From a bacterium (GTDB taxonomy: Bacteria > Bdellovibrionota_C > UBA2361 > RFPC01): a stretch of DNA of 64,000 bases. The stretch's first letter is position 1. Every line of letters starts with the position of its first letter. Location of the stretch: assembly GCA_030431715.1 (NCBI GenBank), contig JAUIIO010000002.1, positions 124,001 through 188,000 on the forward strand, in the 5' to 3' direction. The translations under genes and the position numbers were made by a program. A model generated the notes under the pieces. It was given only the letters and a program-made list of their open reading frames with translations, was not told the DNA's origin and did no database searches. Shown one piece after another: positions 46,474-61,216 of the stretch.

Positions 46474-49400
46474 CTATTCACACACCGTATTGCTCGCAGG
46501 CACGGCTTCTGTTGAGAGTAGGGCAGATTCTAATATCAAAGCATTTCTCTTAACAAAGCGTCTACGAAGCTTCTTACCAAGCCCCTCTTTGCGGAGCTTA
46601 CGAATAAGCTGTTTAATGGCGTCATACATCTCATTTGCATTCGAGATATACTCACCAAGCGCATCTTGGTTGCTCACCTCAACACAGCTCGTGGTAGCTC
46701 CTGTGCAATTCGTTTGAATTACAGAAGGGATACTCCAAGCAAAGTTCCAGTTCGCATTTCGGAGGTCACTAACAAGTGACACAAGCTTACTTCCGGCATT
46801 ACGCTTACCAGTCTTTCTCTTAAGCTTACGACGGAGTCGTTTGGCAAGCTTGAGCTGCTCATCAGCAGATCCATCAAGGGCGAATTGAGTCTCAGTGATG
46901 TCAACTTCTTCACACTGAACCTCATCTGGAGGAGCACAGCTTGATCCGTCTCCACCACACACTCCACACTCGTCTTCAACCGAAGAACCGCCATCAACAC
47001 CAGCACAGTCGAATTGTACTTCGTACGCTCCGATGTCACAGGTAGCAGTTCCATCAAGGTCGCCGTCTATTGGACGTGGCTGGCTACGCTGATCGTCAGC
47101 TTCGCAAGCAAATGATGCATCAACAGCTGATGCTGCGATTTCACCAGTTGAGTTCCCCATATCGATAGCCGGGCTATCAGCAAGGAGAGCGTGAGTAGCT
47201 GTTGGGCCACCGTTATCTGCTAATGGGCCAAGGAGGGGATCGATCGGGCTTTCTTCCGTACCAATCTTATCCTGATTCTCATTAGACACACTCTCAAATG
47301 GAACACATCCAGTGTTATCACCAATGATGTTGTGTTGCTCAGAGATTATCTTTGGCAGGTAATCTTCGCACTCGCCTTCCTCCATCATACAAAATGATTG
47401 CTTCGGCTCTACCCAACAATCCGGTGCATAAGCAGGAACCATATCAACTGGATCCATCTCCGGAGTTGGCGTAGCTACAACTACAATATCACCAGAAACA
47501 TACGGACCAAAGTCAGAGTAGTTATCAGCCTCATCAAAGTTTCCAGCAACGATAGTATTTCTTACGCGAATAGTTCCGTATCTTGTAGAGATACCACCAC
47601 CATTACTTGCGTATACTGATCCGTAGTACATAGTTGGATTGATGTTCTCTTTCTCCTCTTGTGGAAGAGCCAGAACAGTATTCGCTGTAACCGTAACGTT
47701 GCGAAGGTCAGTTCCTGGCAGCGGAAGTGGTTCCATCACAAAATTATCGTAGTCATCATCATCGTCGTCATCATCATCGTCATCATCAATAACGCCTGTT
47801 GGTGACGGGCTTGCAATTGGATCTTCTTCTTGGTTCGTCATCTGGTAGAAGTAGTAGTAACGCTCAGAGAGGTTGTTACCTACACCAGCACCAATACCAT
47901 AGGTTTCATTGCCACTAACAGTAGAGTTCGTCATAACAAGCGAACCAGAGTTAGCAACACCGCCACCACCACCAAACGAAGTAACGTAAACCTCAGGCAC
48001 ATCCTCAGCTTGTACCAGCGGTCGCTCCATCAGCTTTGTCAGAGGCAGAGCTGTAGCGTTATTATTGATAGTACTCTTATCAATAGTCATCGCCCAATCG
48101 TTAAAGACACCACCACCAGCATAACCACCGGTATTATCAGAAATAGTAGTCTCAATGATTGAGAACTCTCCAGTATAGTAAGAGTTATATACTCCAGCTC
48201 CTGAAGACTCATAAGGTGATTGTACTGTGTTACCAGATACAGTTGATCCAGTAAGTACAAACGTACTATTTGGAATAACTATCGGCTCATCAGGTTGTGG
48301 CTCTTCGTCCGCTGCCTGACCTACACATATGTCTGCAGAGATATCACTTGCAACACTACTATCATCACAGAAGAACTCTGGGGTAGCGTTCATGATACCA
48401 CCACCAGCGTACATTGCGATGTTGTTCATGATCTCAGTTCCAGAAACAGTAACATCAGATGTAAGAAATGCTACTTCTGAAAGTTCCTTTCCTCTTAGTG
48501 CGAAATCCTGAACAGAGTTATAGATACCTCCACCAGCGATTACACCAGGGACGTACTCATCATCCTCAGTGACACAAAGATCATTACCAAAACCACATGT
48601 GAGTAGGTATTCATATCCAGAGTTACCAGACACACTTCCGCCCGTTACGTTCAGGTCAGAGAGCTCATTGTAAATACCACCACCAGCATACGACGCTTGG
48701 TTGTCATCAACTACCGTGTTAAGGATGTCGAGATTAGACATGTAGACGTTGAAAATACCACCACCGTAGCCTCTTGCTGCTGTGTTTTCACTAACAGTTG
48801 AGTTTGAAATAGTGCTCGTAAACTGTCCGGCACAAAGAGACTCAGGCCCAAGCACTGCAACTCCACCACCTTGGCCATAGCCATAGTAATACATGTCATC
48901 GCTTCCAGCGAGGTTCTGGGTGATCTCACTATCTGTCATAGTAAGCTGCCCGTACGCTGCGATAGCACCACCTCGGTTATAGGCAGTGTTTTCTGTAGCC
49001 GTTACACCATCAACCACGAGGCTGTTGTACCCACATGTGTAGTAAGAGGCGGCATTTAAACGGATGGCACCACCATCAGCAGCGCTTCCTCCGGAAATAG
49101 CCATGTCCTTAAATGTAACTTCAAGGCTCACTTCACATGTGTCGTCACATGCTTCAACATTTGAAACAAGCTCGTCCTGATAGTCGTCGATATCAAAAGC
49201 ACGGTAATCTTCTTCATAATAATCGTCAGCTGCTACTTCATCCATGATGTACTCAGGTGCAACAGTAATAATTGTTAACTCTTGTCCAGCACCTTGAATA
49301 ACGACATCTTCTTCGATGTCGAGGTCTCCACACTCAACTCCACCGTAAAAGAGAAGATCAGTACTGAGTTCATTGTACCCACCACATGTGCGAGTGAGCA

Positions 49401-49659
49401 TGTAAGTCCCCGCCGGAATAACGATGGTATCGACAACTCCAGATTCACCAGCAGTACAGTCGCCGTGAACACTAATGTTGTCGTTTGCAGCAAGCACTGC
49501 TTCACGCAGTGAACACTGTCCGTTACCAACCTCGTTGTAGTAGTCAAACTCATCATCGGTGGTTGTAACGTTAATAGTTGCAGCAAAGGCAACTGAGTGT
49601 GCGAAAAGAAAAGCTATGCTGAAAAGAAACGGCATAACGCGAAATGGTGAAGGTACCAT
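46474..49659 (-). CDS. Large secreted CSLREA/parallel beta-helix protein
   Basis: 1061 aa from the ATG at 49659, chosen because AAGGAG lies 9 bp upstream and a signal peptide follows (PFRVMPFLFSIAFLFAHSVAFA); the frame is open further up but the promoter sits there. The mature protein begins with the CSLREA domain (TINVTTTDDEFD...GQCSLREAVLAAND). Then come many beta-helix turns with AGGGIYN and STVSGN repeats, a 12-residue Asp run, a DECGVCGGDGSSC motif and a basic helical C-terminal domain of ~130 aa with several Cys. Such proteins are surface-exposed or secreted; the function is unknown. No LPXTG or autotransporter barrel is seen. Confidence 0.85.
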   Translation of the reverse strand: MVPSPFRVMPFLFSIAFLFAHSVAFAATINVTTTDDEFDYYNEVGNGQCSLREAVLAANDNISVHGDCTAGESGVVDTIVIPAGTYMLTRTCGGYNELSTDLLFYGGVECGDLDIEEDVVIQGAGQELTIITVAPEYIMDEVAADDYYEEDYRAFDIDDYQDELVSNVEACDDTCEVSLEVTFKDMAISGGSAADGGAIRLNAASYYTCGYNSLVVDGVTATENTAYNRGGAIAAYGQLTMTDSEITQNLAGSDDMYYYGYGQGGGVAVLGPESLCAGQFTSTISNSTVSENTAARGYGGGIFNVYMSNLDILNTVVDDNQASYAGGGIYNELSDLNVTGGSVSGNSGYEYLLTCGFGNDLCVTEDDEYVPGVIAGGGIYNSVQDFALRGKELSEVAFLTSDVTVSGTEIMNNIAMYAGGGIMNATPEFFCDDSSVASDISADICVGQAADEEPQPDEPIVIPNSTFVLTGSTVSGNTVQSPYESSGAGVYNSYYTGEFSIIETTISDNTGGYAGGGVFNDWAMTIDKSTINNNATALPLTKLMERPLVQAEDVPEVYVTSFGGGGGVANSGSLVMTNSTVSGNETYGIGAGVGNNLSERYYYFYQMTNQEEDPIASPSPTGVIDDDDDDDDDDDDYDNFVMEPLPLPGTDLRNVTVTANTVLALPQEEKENINPTMYYGSVYASNGGGISTRYGTIRVRNTIVAGNFDEADNYSDFGPYVSGDIVVVATPTPEMDPVDMVPAYAPDCWVEPKQSFCMMEEGECEDYLPKIISEQHNIIGDNTGCVPFESVSNENQDKIGTEESPIDPLLGPLADNGGPTATHALLADSPAIDMGNSTGEIAASAVDASFACEADDQRSQPRPIDGDLDGTATCDIGAYEVQFDCAGVDGGSSVEDECGVCGGDGSSCAPPDEVQCEEVDITETQFALDGSADEQLKLAKRLRRKLKRKTGKRNAGSKLVSLVSDLRNANWNFAWSIPSVIQTNCTGATTSCVEVSNQDALGEYISNANEMYDAIKQLIRKLRKEGLGKKLRRRFVKRNALILESALLSTEAVPASNTVCE
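47752..47787. repeat. Triplet tract encoding 12 consecutive Asp
   Basis: Twelve GAT/GAC codons in a row on the minus strand, within the CSLREA gene between a Pro/Ser linker (SPSPTGVI) and YDNF. The third bases are mixed, so it is not a pure microsatellite, but it may still slip. Confidence 0.9.
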
Positions 49660-50004
49660 ATGGTTCATCTCCTTATATTTGAACTTCCAATTTTTTAAAA
49701 ACGTATGGGAAGCGCGTAGCACCATCCACAAAGACCTGAGAAAAAACCGAGTAGTGACGCCTTTACATTTAAAAAATAAACGCGCCAACATTCGCGCCTG
49801 AATTATAGTGAAACGCAGCCATTAATCAACTTAAGGGTTCTGTGGAAACATTCAGTAACCTATTGAAATATCAATAAATGCGGGGTTAGTATCTCGAAGA
49901 TTTTTTTTTAATCCTTATATTTCAGTAAGTTATCCAACAAACTTCATTAGCCTCAAAAATTGTGATAATGTGCTATCTGCTAAATTTACCCTTAAGACAC
50001 CTTA
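49660..50004. other. 345-bp divergent region between the CSLREA and subtilase genes
   Basis: It holds the CSLREA promoter (49802-49829) with a ~135-nt leader, a 9-base T run near 49901-49909 and, for the subtilase, an extended -10-like TGTGATAAT at 49961-49969 without a good -35. No gene is recognised. Confidence 0.5.
49802..49829 (-). promoter_or_regulatory. Promoter of the CSLREA gene
   Basis: On the minus strand TTGATT (49824-49829, 4 of 6) and a perfect TATAAT (49802-49807) are 16 bp apart. The start point near 49795 leaves a ~135-nt leader before the ATG at 49659 and argues against the longer frame that begins at 49791. Confidence 0.55.
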
Positions 50005-51984
50005 ATGCGACTCCGCCAATTGACAGCTATCCCTAATACTATCAGATGTTTAGCTGCGCTAGTGGTAATCCTTCACCCTATTCATCTGAGTTATGCTGAT
50101 AAGACAGAGCCACTATCTATTGTTACGCTACACCCTGAAAGCAGAGCAGAAGGCACTTATGGAAATACACCCAGTGGTAAATACCGATTTTCAAACAGAA
50201 CTTGCTCTGAAATTCTAAAAGATGATGCTGAAGTCATTGGGTGCATTCCCAACAGTGCAATTTTCGCCGCTGATCTTCCAAACGACCCTTACATTGAGGT
50301 CTGTAACGCTCAAGGGTGTTCCTGCCCACTATTTGATAACGAAACTAACGAGATTATAGAGGATTCAGAACAGGATTGTCAGTGGAGCCACCGCGGAGAA
50401 GAGGTTAGTGGTATCGATACACTTAGAGCGTGGGAAACTACCACCGGGGACAACAACATTATAGTAGCAGTCCTCGACAGTGGAGTTGATTACACGCACC
50501 CCGATATCGCTTCTAATATGTGGGTGAACCCAGGAGAGATCGCGGGCAATGGAATCGATGACGACAACAATGGGTACATAGATGATATTCACGGCATAAA
50601 TACACATGCGACACTTCCTCTGGAAAGAGGTGATCCCATGGATACCAACGGGCATGGTACTCATGTGTCAGGCATTATCGGAGCCGTATCAGATAATAAC
50701 ATTGGTATCGCTGGCGTAGCGCCACAGGTGAAAATTATGGCTGTTAGGATCTTAAATTCTAGCGGTGGAGGATCGCTCAGTAACGCCATAGAAGGACTTG
50801 AATACGTTCTTAATATAGCGCAGAACTACAACCAGAACATCCTAGTAATGAACAACTCGTGGGGTGGTAACAGCGGTGCTCTTGGAATAACAAATCCAAA
50901 TCAGCCAATAGGCGACAACCCTCTTTCCAATGCTTTTGTTCAGGCCGATAACTTGCAGATTTTGTCAGCCTCAGCTGCTGGTAACGATGGTGAAGACAAC
51001 GATCTTTCTTTTCTGAGACAATTTCCCGCGGGACTTACAACTCCCAACAATATTGCCGTCGCATCCACAAATGTTTACGGGAAGATCTCTTCATTCTCTA
51101 ATTACGGTGCAAATACTATTCATCTCGCCGCCCCTGGCGAATCTATTAGAAGTCTCTATCTTCCGGGAAGTAACTTCGCGAAGCAACGCGGGCTTGAAAA
51201 CGGTACCGTTGTAGCATCTGGGACTTCAATGGCAACGCCTCAGGTTGCCGGAATACTTGTACTACTCAAAGCGGCGTTCCCGGACTTTAGCTACCTTGAG
51301 CTTAAAGACAGGTTATTAAATAGAGTTGTGCCGCTACGTGATCTCCCTGATAGAGAGAGCCTCATTACCGGCGGCAAAGCCAGCGCTTATTACGCTCTAA
51401 ACGATGAGGAGATACCTGTACCAACTCCTACTCCAACACCGGTGCCTACCCCCACACCTATCCCAACGCCAACACCGGTAGCAACGCCGACTCCTACATC
51501 AACAGCCGCTCCCGATTCCGGCACGAACGATCCTAGCGCATCGCCCACCGCAACAGCTCCGAGTCAAGACCTCCCGAAGTTGTCCTACCTTGTAACTATT
51601 CGTGGTGTAAAAACGAAAGCGAAGAGAAAACGTTTTCATAAACTTGCCAGTGGAAAAGTCTTTCCGTCAAAAAGATTTGAGATTCAGTTTTCGACCGTAG
51701 GTCTTACCTTCCAAAGTGAAGAATTGTCCCTACAATTTTCCTTCAATGGCGAGCAATGCGATATCTCACCGGCAAAGATTCAGACGTCCGAAGATGGCAA
51801 TCTAATCCTTAAGGGAAGAATGAAACGGTTAATGAAAAGCACCAAGCTCTTTAGGGTCGAAGCTCTCGACTCCAATAACGACATACGAGGAAGTGCTACC
51901 GCTACCGTACGTCATACAAAGCGCTCGAAAAGACGCGGCTTTAAGATCGAGAGAGCGTGCAAGAGAATCAAGCTCTTCCAATAA
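50005..51984 (+). CDS. Secreted subtilisin-like serine protease (S8) with basic C-terminal domain
   Basis: 659 aa with a signal peptide of ~32 residues (CLAALVVILHPIHLSYA). A Cys-rich pro-region (VCNAQGCSCPLFDN) leads to the catalytic domain: Asp158 (VLDSGVDYTHPD), His217 (NGHGTHVSGIIG), oxyanion Asn in NNSWGGN, Ser408 (SGTSMATPQVAG). A Pro-Thr repeat linker (~residues 472-500) joins a C-terminal beta-rich, very basic domain (KTKAKRKRFHK, RSKRRGFKIERACKRIK) that I do not recognise. It is divergent from the CSLREA gene and convergent with rpoC. It could process surface proteins, perhaps its neighbour; that is inference. Confidence 0.92.
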   Translation: MRLRQLTAIPNTIRCLAALVVILHPIHLSYADKTEPLSIVTLHPESRAEGTYGNTPSGKYRFSNRTCSEILKDDAEVIGCIPNSAIFAADLPNDPYIEVCNAQGCSCPLFDNETNEIIEDSEQDCQWSHRGEEVSGIDTLRAWETTTGDNNIIVAVLDSGVDYTHPDIASNMWVNPGEIAGNGIDDDNNGYIDDIHGINTHATLPLERGDPMDTNGHGTHVSGIIGAVSDNNIGIAGVAPQVKIMAVRILNSSGGGSLSNAIEGLEYVLNIAQNYNQNILVMNNSWGGNSGALGITNPNQPIGDNPLSNAFVQADNLQILSASAAGNDGEDNDLSFLRQFPAGLTTPNNIAVASTNVYGKISSFSNYGANTIHLAAPGESIRSLYLPGSNFAKQRGLENGTVVASGTSMATPQVAGILVLLKAAFPDFSYLELKDRLLNRVVPLRDLPDRESLITGGKASAYYALNDEEIPVPTPTPTPVPTPTPIPTPTPVATPTPTSTAAPDSGTNDPSASPTATAPSQDLPKLSYLVTIRGVKTKAKRKRFHKLASGKVFPSKRFEIQFSTVGLTFQSEELSLQFSFNGEQCDISPAKIQTSEDGNLILKGRMKRLMKSTKLFRVEALDSNNDIRGSATATVRHTKRSKRRGFKIERACKRIKLFQ

Positions 51985-52028
51985 AACAAATAAAATAGAA
52001 CTAATAGAGAATGTGACTAAAGGGCAAC

Positions 52029-52061
52029 ACACTTCCTCATACACACAGTACGAGGAAGTGT
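52029..52061. terminator. Bidirectional terminator candidate between the subtilase gene and rpoC
   Basis: Ten perfect pairs (ACACTTCCTC 52029-52038 with GAGGAAGTGT 52052-52061) around a 13-base loop between two convergent stop codons. T runs on either side are weak, so it may end both transcripts inefficiently. Confidence 0.55.
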
Positions 52062-52086
52062 TCTTGATGCTATGAGGAGAGCTTCT

Positions 52087-56214
<4,128 letters not shown>

Positions 56215-56284
56215 AAGTCTTATGTATCCTAAATATTAAATCACTCAGTTAAATTCTTCCCAGGGGTATTGAATCCGCTAGCGC

Positions 56285-59200
56285 TTACGCACTTGCAGAT
56301 TCGCTGGGAGCACTTTCGAGCACTGTTGTGTTCGCATCAGAAGAAGTCTCTGCCATATCATCATCTTCCTCTTCTTCATCAGCGCCTTCCTCAATAAGCT
56401 CTACATCAAGCCCAAGAGATTGAAGCTCCTTAATCATTACGTTAAATGACTCAGGTAGCCCCGGCTCAAGCACGTGTTCACCTTTAACGATCGACTCATA
56501 CATCCGAGTACGACCATTGACGTCATCAGACTTCACAGTGAGAAATTCTTGCAGGCTGTATGCAGCACCGTATGCTTCAAGTGCCCACACCTCCATCTCA
56601 CCGAGCCGTTGTCCACCGAACTGCGCCTTACCGCCAAGTGGTTGCTGAGTAACAAGAGAGTATGGCCCAATCGAGCGTGCATGAATCTTGTCATCAACAA
56701 GGTGGTGAAGCTTCAGAATGTACATAACTCCAACGGTAACTTTCTCAGAGAAAGGCTCTCCGGAACGTCCATCGTAGAGTTGAACCTGTCCATTCTCCTG
56801 CTGTTCAGCAAGGGTTAACATCGTACCGATATCATCCTCAGAGGCAGCATCAAACACAGGTGTTGCAAAGTGCACTCCTGATATCTCACGTCGGCCGAGC
56901 TCAACAACTTCCGCATCAGAAAGCTTCTCAATAAACTTCACTCTCTCTTCAGAAGTAAATGTCGCTTTAAGAAGGTTTCTGACCGCGCCAATAACTTCAG
57001 TCCTCATCTCAGGAGTCGCATCAGGACGCGGAGCTCCACTTATTGGATCGATAATCGTATCTAGCTGACGCCTAATTATCTTACCGATATTATGAGCAGC
57101 CCATCCGAGGTGCGTTTCGAGAATCTGACCGATGTTCATACGAGACGGTACCCCAAGAGGGTTAAGAACCATATCAACAGGCGTTCCATCTTCAAGGTAT
57201 GGCATGTCTTCTTGAGGTACGATCTTAGAAAGTACCCCTTTGTTACCGTGGCGTCCTGCAAGCTTATCACCCACTTGGAGCTTACGCTTAATTGCAACAA
57301 ACACCTTAACCATTTTGATCACACCAGGAGAAAGCTCATCACCTTCTTTTACGCGGTTTTTCTTTTCGCTAAGAAGAGCGCGCTTGCTGTTTATCAGCTG
57401 CCCCGTACGTACAACGATCTGGTTAACTTTCTCTTGAATAGCATCATCACCAACCTGAAGATCTCGGAGATACTCAAAAGGAATCTCGTTGAGTGAATCA
57501 GCGCTTAGTGGAGTGCCTTTAGCGATAAGCTCCTTACGGTTCTCATCGAGAAGACGAGCCGTAGTAGTCTTACCAGCCAGAAGTTCGTTTACTTCTTTAA
57601 GAGCAGCATCGCGAATAATGTTAATCTCATCACGGTAATCCTGCTCTAGTCTCGCAAGTTCACGCTTCTCTATTTCAAGAGCACGCTCATCTTTCTCAAT
57701 ACCCTTACGAGAGAATACTTGAGTATGGATGATAGTACCTTCTACCCCTGGAGGAAGCTTCAGGCTTGTATCACGCACCTCACCAGCCTTCTCACCGAAG
57801 ATAGCTCTTAAAAGCTTTTCTTCTGGGCTAAGCTGAGTCTCACTCTTAGGTGTGATTTTACCAACCAGAATATCACCCGGTGCTACTTCAGCCCCTATGC
57901 GAATAATACCTGATTCATCAAGATCCTTGAGTGCCTCATCTCCAACGTTTGGAATGTCGCGAGTAATCTCTTCTTTCCCGAGTTTGGTGTCACGAGCGAT
58001 ACATTCAAACTCCTCAATGTGAATAGAGGTAAAAATATCATCCTTTACCATGTTCTCATTGATGAGTATTGAATCCTCAAAGTTGTACCCGTTCCACGGC
58101 ATGAATGCGACAACCACATTCTGACCAAGAGCTAACTCTCCCATTTCAGTACTTGGACCATCTGCGAGAATTTCGCGTGCGGCAACTTTTTCACCAGGAG
58201 TTACAATAGGCTTCTGAGTAATACAGGTGTCTTGGTTTGAACGTCTGTACTTCACAAGGTTGTAGATATCAACACCAGTATCGAGTGGGTCGTCTGATGT
58301 TTTGTCAGCACGTACCACAACACGGTTAGAATCTACTGAGACAACCTTCCCAGGGCGTTTCGCTACAACCGTCGCACCAGAGTCTCTCGCAACAACTTGC
58401 TCCATCCCAGTTCCAACAAGTGGAGCCTGAGACTTAAGACACGGCACAGCCTGACGTTGCATGTTCGATCCCATCAGAGCTCGGTTCGCATCGTCATTCT
58501 CTAGGAATGGGATAAGAGCTGCCGCGACACTCACGATCTGTTTCGGACTAACATCCATTTTTGAAACATTATCGGGGCTTGTTAGTACGTACTCACCGCG
58601 ATCCCTAGCCTGAACAGCTGGATTTGCGAATGCGCCCTTCTCGTCGAGCTCCGCACTTGCTTGGGCAATTGTTTCACGCTCTTCTTCAAGTGCTGAAAGG
58701 TAGACAACATCATCAGTCACCTTACCGCTGTTATCTACAACCCGGTATGGCGTCTCAAGAAAGCCGTACTCATTCACACGCGCATAAACCGCAAGAGATG
58801 AGATAAGACCAATGTTTGGACCTTCAGGAGTCTCAATCGGACAAATACGCCCGTAGTGAGTCGTGTTTACGTCACGCACCTCAAAGCCAGCACGGTCACG
58901 TGTAAGACCACCAGGCCCAAGAGCAGAAAGTCGACGCTTGTGCGTAATCTCTGAAAGTGGGTTTGTTTGGTCCATAAATTGTGAAAGCTGAGATGAACCA
59001 AAGAACTCCTTAACTACTGCCGCAACGGGCTTGTAATTGATAAGATCCTGAGGAACAAGCGTATCAACATCCTGCATCCCCATACGCTCTTTAACAGCAC
59101 GCTCCATGCGAACAAGACCGATACGGAACTGGTTCTCAATAAGCTCACCAACCGCACGGATACGTCTGTTACCAAGATGATCGATGTCATCAATTGTGTA

Positions 59201-60778
59201 TCGAACAGGGTCAGTTGAGTTTCTAAGGTTGAGAAGATATCTCACGGTCTGCACGATATCGTCATCAGAGAGAACTCCCTGATCAAGCCCGGGGGCTTCT
59301 TTCCCCTGAGAAACATAGAGCTTGTGGTTCATCTTGTAGCGACCAATCTCAGATAGGTCGTAACGGTCTGAATTAAAGAACAAGTTCTTAAACGTAGCTG
59401 CTGCAGTCTCAGGTCGTGGTGGATCTCCCGGACGAAGTCTGCGGTAGATCTCGATTAAACTCTCAGTAGTTGGGTATCCTGCAATTCTACCATAAAGATC
59501 AGCTCTTTCAGGATCCATCTTATCAGTAAGAAGAGTCTTAAGAAGCGAATCTCCGATGTGGTTATCTTCAAGATAAAGAGTGCGAACTCTTTCAATGCCC
59601 TGGCTTTGGAGGAGAGAGATTGTACCCTCTTCTACAACTTCACCCTTAGCATTTATCTTATCAGCTGTAAGCTCTTCACCTGCGTAGATGAGAACTTCAA
59701 TATCTTCAAAGAGCTCACGTCCATCAGTCTCATTAAGCTCTTCAATGACTTCAGTGAAACGATCCTTAATGACGTCCCAACCGATAAGCAGCTCACCAGC
59801 TTCAGCTATAATTTCACCAGACTTAGGATGTACAACATCTTCTTCGCACTGAACAATTGTATCGGCACAAACCAGACCAGAGATCGATTCAGGATCAATC
59901 TCAATACTGCTAACACCAGCCTCTTTCATTCTTCGGATAACAGCTCGGTTAAACTTCCCGGCTTTTTTACAAAGAACTTTTGAACCAGATTTAATCTCAC
60001 GGAAGGCCTTTTGCCCTTCAAGCTGATCAGGAACGAACTCTTTCGTTATCATTCCACGCTTTCCGAAATTAATTGTATCGTGCTTGTAGAAATCCGTTAG
60101 GATTTCGTCTGAGCTCAGGCCAAGAGCCCTGAGAAGTACAGTAGCGTTAAGCTTTCTTCTTCTGTCGATTCGAACGTGAAGAATGTCTTTAATGTCGAAT
60201 TCAAGATCAATCCATGAACCACGGTAAGGTATTACTCGAGCTGAGTAGAGGAGCTTACCTGAAACATGGCTCTTTCCGTCATCGTGCGAGAAGAACACAC
60301 CGGGCGAACGGTGAAGTTGGCTGACGATAACACGTTCAGTACCATTAATAAGGAAGGTCCCCTTCTCCGTCATGAGTGGGATCTCACCGAAGTATACTTG
60401 GTCTTCTTTAAGAGCGCTTAAGGTTCTGGCACCTGTATCAGGATCAACGTCCCAGAGAACGAGCTGAATAGTCACTCGTAATGGTGCTGCCCATGTCATG
60501 CCACGATCACGACACTCATCTACATCATACTTAGGAGTTCCTAGCGTGTAGGAAACGTATTCCATTGTGGCAGTGTTGTTGTAATCTGAAATTGGAAATA
60601 CAGATTTAAAAACTTTTTCCAGACCGATTTCTTCTCGCTTGTCTGGATCAGCCTCAGCTTGTAAGAATCTTTCATAAGAGCGCTTCTGTATCGCAATCAG
60701 GTGCGGTATCTCAGCAACTTCATTGATATCTGCATAGGATTTGCGTAGACGGAGGTTCGATTTAATCTTCGATGCCAT
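56285..60778 (-). CDS. rpoB: RNA polymerase beta subunit, enlarged
   Basis: 1497 aa, about 155 longer than E. coli RpoB. The rifampicin pocket reads [20 protein letters not shown] and [20 protein letters not shown], i.e. a sensitive-type sequence. The extra length lies in the beta lobe (a longer stretch around residues 290-390, including [20 protein letters not shown]) and in a ~40-residue acidic/Ser tail ([15 protein letters not shown]...). The C-terminal [20 protein letters not shown] and EGADE parts are otherwise normal. It is separated from rplL by 438 bp carrying its own promoter. Confidence 0.97.
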   Translation of the reverse strand: MASKIKSNLRLRKSYADINEVAEIPHLIAIQKRSYERFLQAEADPDKREEIGLEKVFKSVFPISDYNNTATMEYVSYTLGTPKYDVDECRDRGMTWAAPLRVTIQLVLWDVDPDTGARTLSALKEDQVYFGEIPLMTEKGTFLINGTERVIVSQLHRSPGVFFSHDDGKSHVSGKLLYSARVIPYRGSWIDLEFDIKDILHVRIDRRRKLNATVLLRALGLSSDEILTDFYKHDTINFGKRGMITKEFVPDQLEGQKAFREIKSGSKVLCKKAGKFNRAVIRRMKEAGVSSIEIDPESISGLVCADTIVQCEEDVVHPKSGEIIAEAGELLIGWDVIKDRFTEVIEELNETDGRELFEDIEVLIYAGEELTADKINAKGEVVEEGTISLLQSQGIERVRTLYLEDNHIGDSLLKTLLTDKMDPERADLYGRIAGYPTTESLIEIYRRLRPGDPPRPETAAATFKNLFFNSDRYDLSEIGRYKMNHKLYVSQGKEAPGLDQGVLSDDDIVQTVRYLLNLRNSTDPVRYTIDDIDHLGNRRIRAVGELIENQFRIGLVRMERAVKERMGMQDVDTLVPQDLINYKPVAAVVKEFFGSSQLSQFMDQTNPLSEITHKRRLSALGPGGLTRDRAGFEVRDVNTTHYGRICPIETPEGPNIGLISSLAVYARVNEYGFLETPYRVVDNSGKVTDDVVYLSALEEERETIAQASAELDEKGAFANPAVQARDRGEYVLTSPDNVSKMDVSPKQIVSVAAALIPFLENDDANRALMGSNMQRQAVPCLKSQAPLVGTGMEQVVARDSGATVVAKRPGKVVSVDSNRVVVRADKTSDDPLDTGVDIYNLVKYRRSNQDTCITQKPIVTPGEKVAAREILADGPSTEMGELALGQNVVVAFMPWNGYNFEDSILINENMVKDDIFTSIHIEEFECIARDTKLGKEEITRDIPNVGDEALKDLDESGIIRIGAEVAPGDILVGKITPKSETQLSPEEKLLRAIFGEKAGEVRDTSLKLPPGVEGTIIHTQVFSRKGIEKDERALEIEKRELARLEQDYRDEINIIRDAALKEVNELLAGKTTTARLLDENRKELIAKGTPLSADSLNEIPFEYLRDLQVGDDAIQEKVNQIVVRTGQLINSKRALLSEKKNRVKEGDELSPGVIKMVKVFVAIKRKLQVGDKLAGRHGNKGVLSKIVPQEDMPYLEDGTPVDMVLNPLGVPSRMNIGQILETHLGWAAHNIGKIIRRQLDTIIDPISGAPRPDATPEMRTEVIGAVRNLLKATFTSEERVKFIEKLSDAEVVELGRREISGVHFATPVFDAASEDDIGTMLTLAEQQENGQVQLYDGRSGEPFSEKVTVGVMYILKLHHLVDDKIHARSIGPYSLVTQQPLGGKAQFGGQRLGEMEVWALEAYGAAYSLQEFLTVKSDDVNGRTRMYESIVKGEHVLEPGLPESFNVMIKELQSLGLDVELIEEGADEEEEDDDMAETSSDANTTVLESAPSESASA

Positions 60779-61061
60779 ATATACCTGCTAAAAGTATGTC
60801 GTTATGAACCGCTAACTTGTCGTGCAATTTGTTGTGTTACAACAAGCAGTACGCGACTCTTTATTTGTACGCAGCTCTCACAAGCTGAACTTGCTTCCCT
60901 ACCCTAGGAGATGAACTTCGCTCTACTCACAAAAACAGTCGACCAGTTCGCGGTCTTCAAAAGTTTGAAGACACAACGAATTGGATTCGCGTGTATGATG
61001 CGAGTTAAACGTTGGATACGATCTCGTTTGAAGGGTGAGAATATTAATCACTGACCCGTAA

Positions 61062-61089
61062 ATTATAAGCTCAATTGTGAGAATTACAA
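61062..61089 (-). promoter_or_regulatory. Internal promoter for rpoBC
   Basis: TTGTAA (61084-61089, 4 of 6) and a perfect TATAAT (61062-61067) are 16 bp apart on the minus strand, ~285 bp before the rpoB start. This would allow rpoBC expression apart from the ribosomal genes upstream. Confidence 0.5.
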
Positions 61090-61097
61090 GTGGGCGT

Positions 61098-61131
61098 GCC
61101 TGAGAGCGGCCATATTGGCCCCTCTGCAGGC
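61098..61131 (-). other. Hairpin behind rplL (attenuator or processing site)
   Basis: Arms pair as GCCTG/CAGGC, AGAG/CTCT and GGCC/GGCC with one bulge and one mismatch around a 5-base loop. No T run follows, so it is more like an RNase III-type processing site or weak attenuator than an intrinsic terminator. Confidence 0.55.
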
Positions 61132-61216
61132 ATGCACCCACCAAGTTTCGTGTACTCGTCCTGAGGGCCACTACAGAGAATAGCCACCGAACGAGACCCT
61201 ACACGTGGGGTTTGCT

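Larger units (their letters stand above)
60779..61216. other. 438-bp rplL-rpoB intergenic region
   Basis: It contains a stable hairpin (61098-61131), a promoter-like pair (61062-61089) and then a ~275-nt leader for rpoB. An 82-codon minus-strand frame (60923-61171) runs through the promoter and hairpin and has no sign of being real. The layout is like the E. coli rplL-rpoB gap, which holds an attenuator and an RNase III site. Confidence 0.55.

Noticed and set aside
49660-49791. Longer N terminus of the CSLREA protein starting at 49791
   Set aside because: It would begin at or before the predicted transcription start, places ~44 basic residues before a signal peptide, and lacks the AAGGAG box present before 49659.
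60923-61171. 82-codon minus-strand frame between rplL and rpoB
   Set aside because: It runs through the hairpin and the predicted -35/-10 of the rpoB promoter, has no ribosome-binding site and resembles no protein I know.
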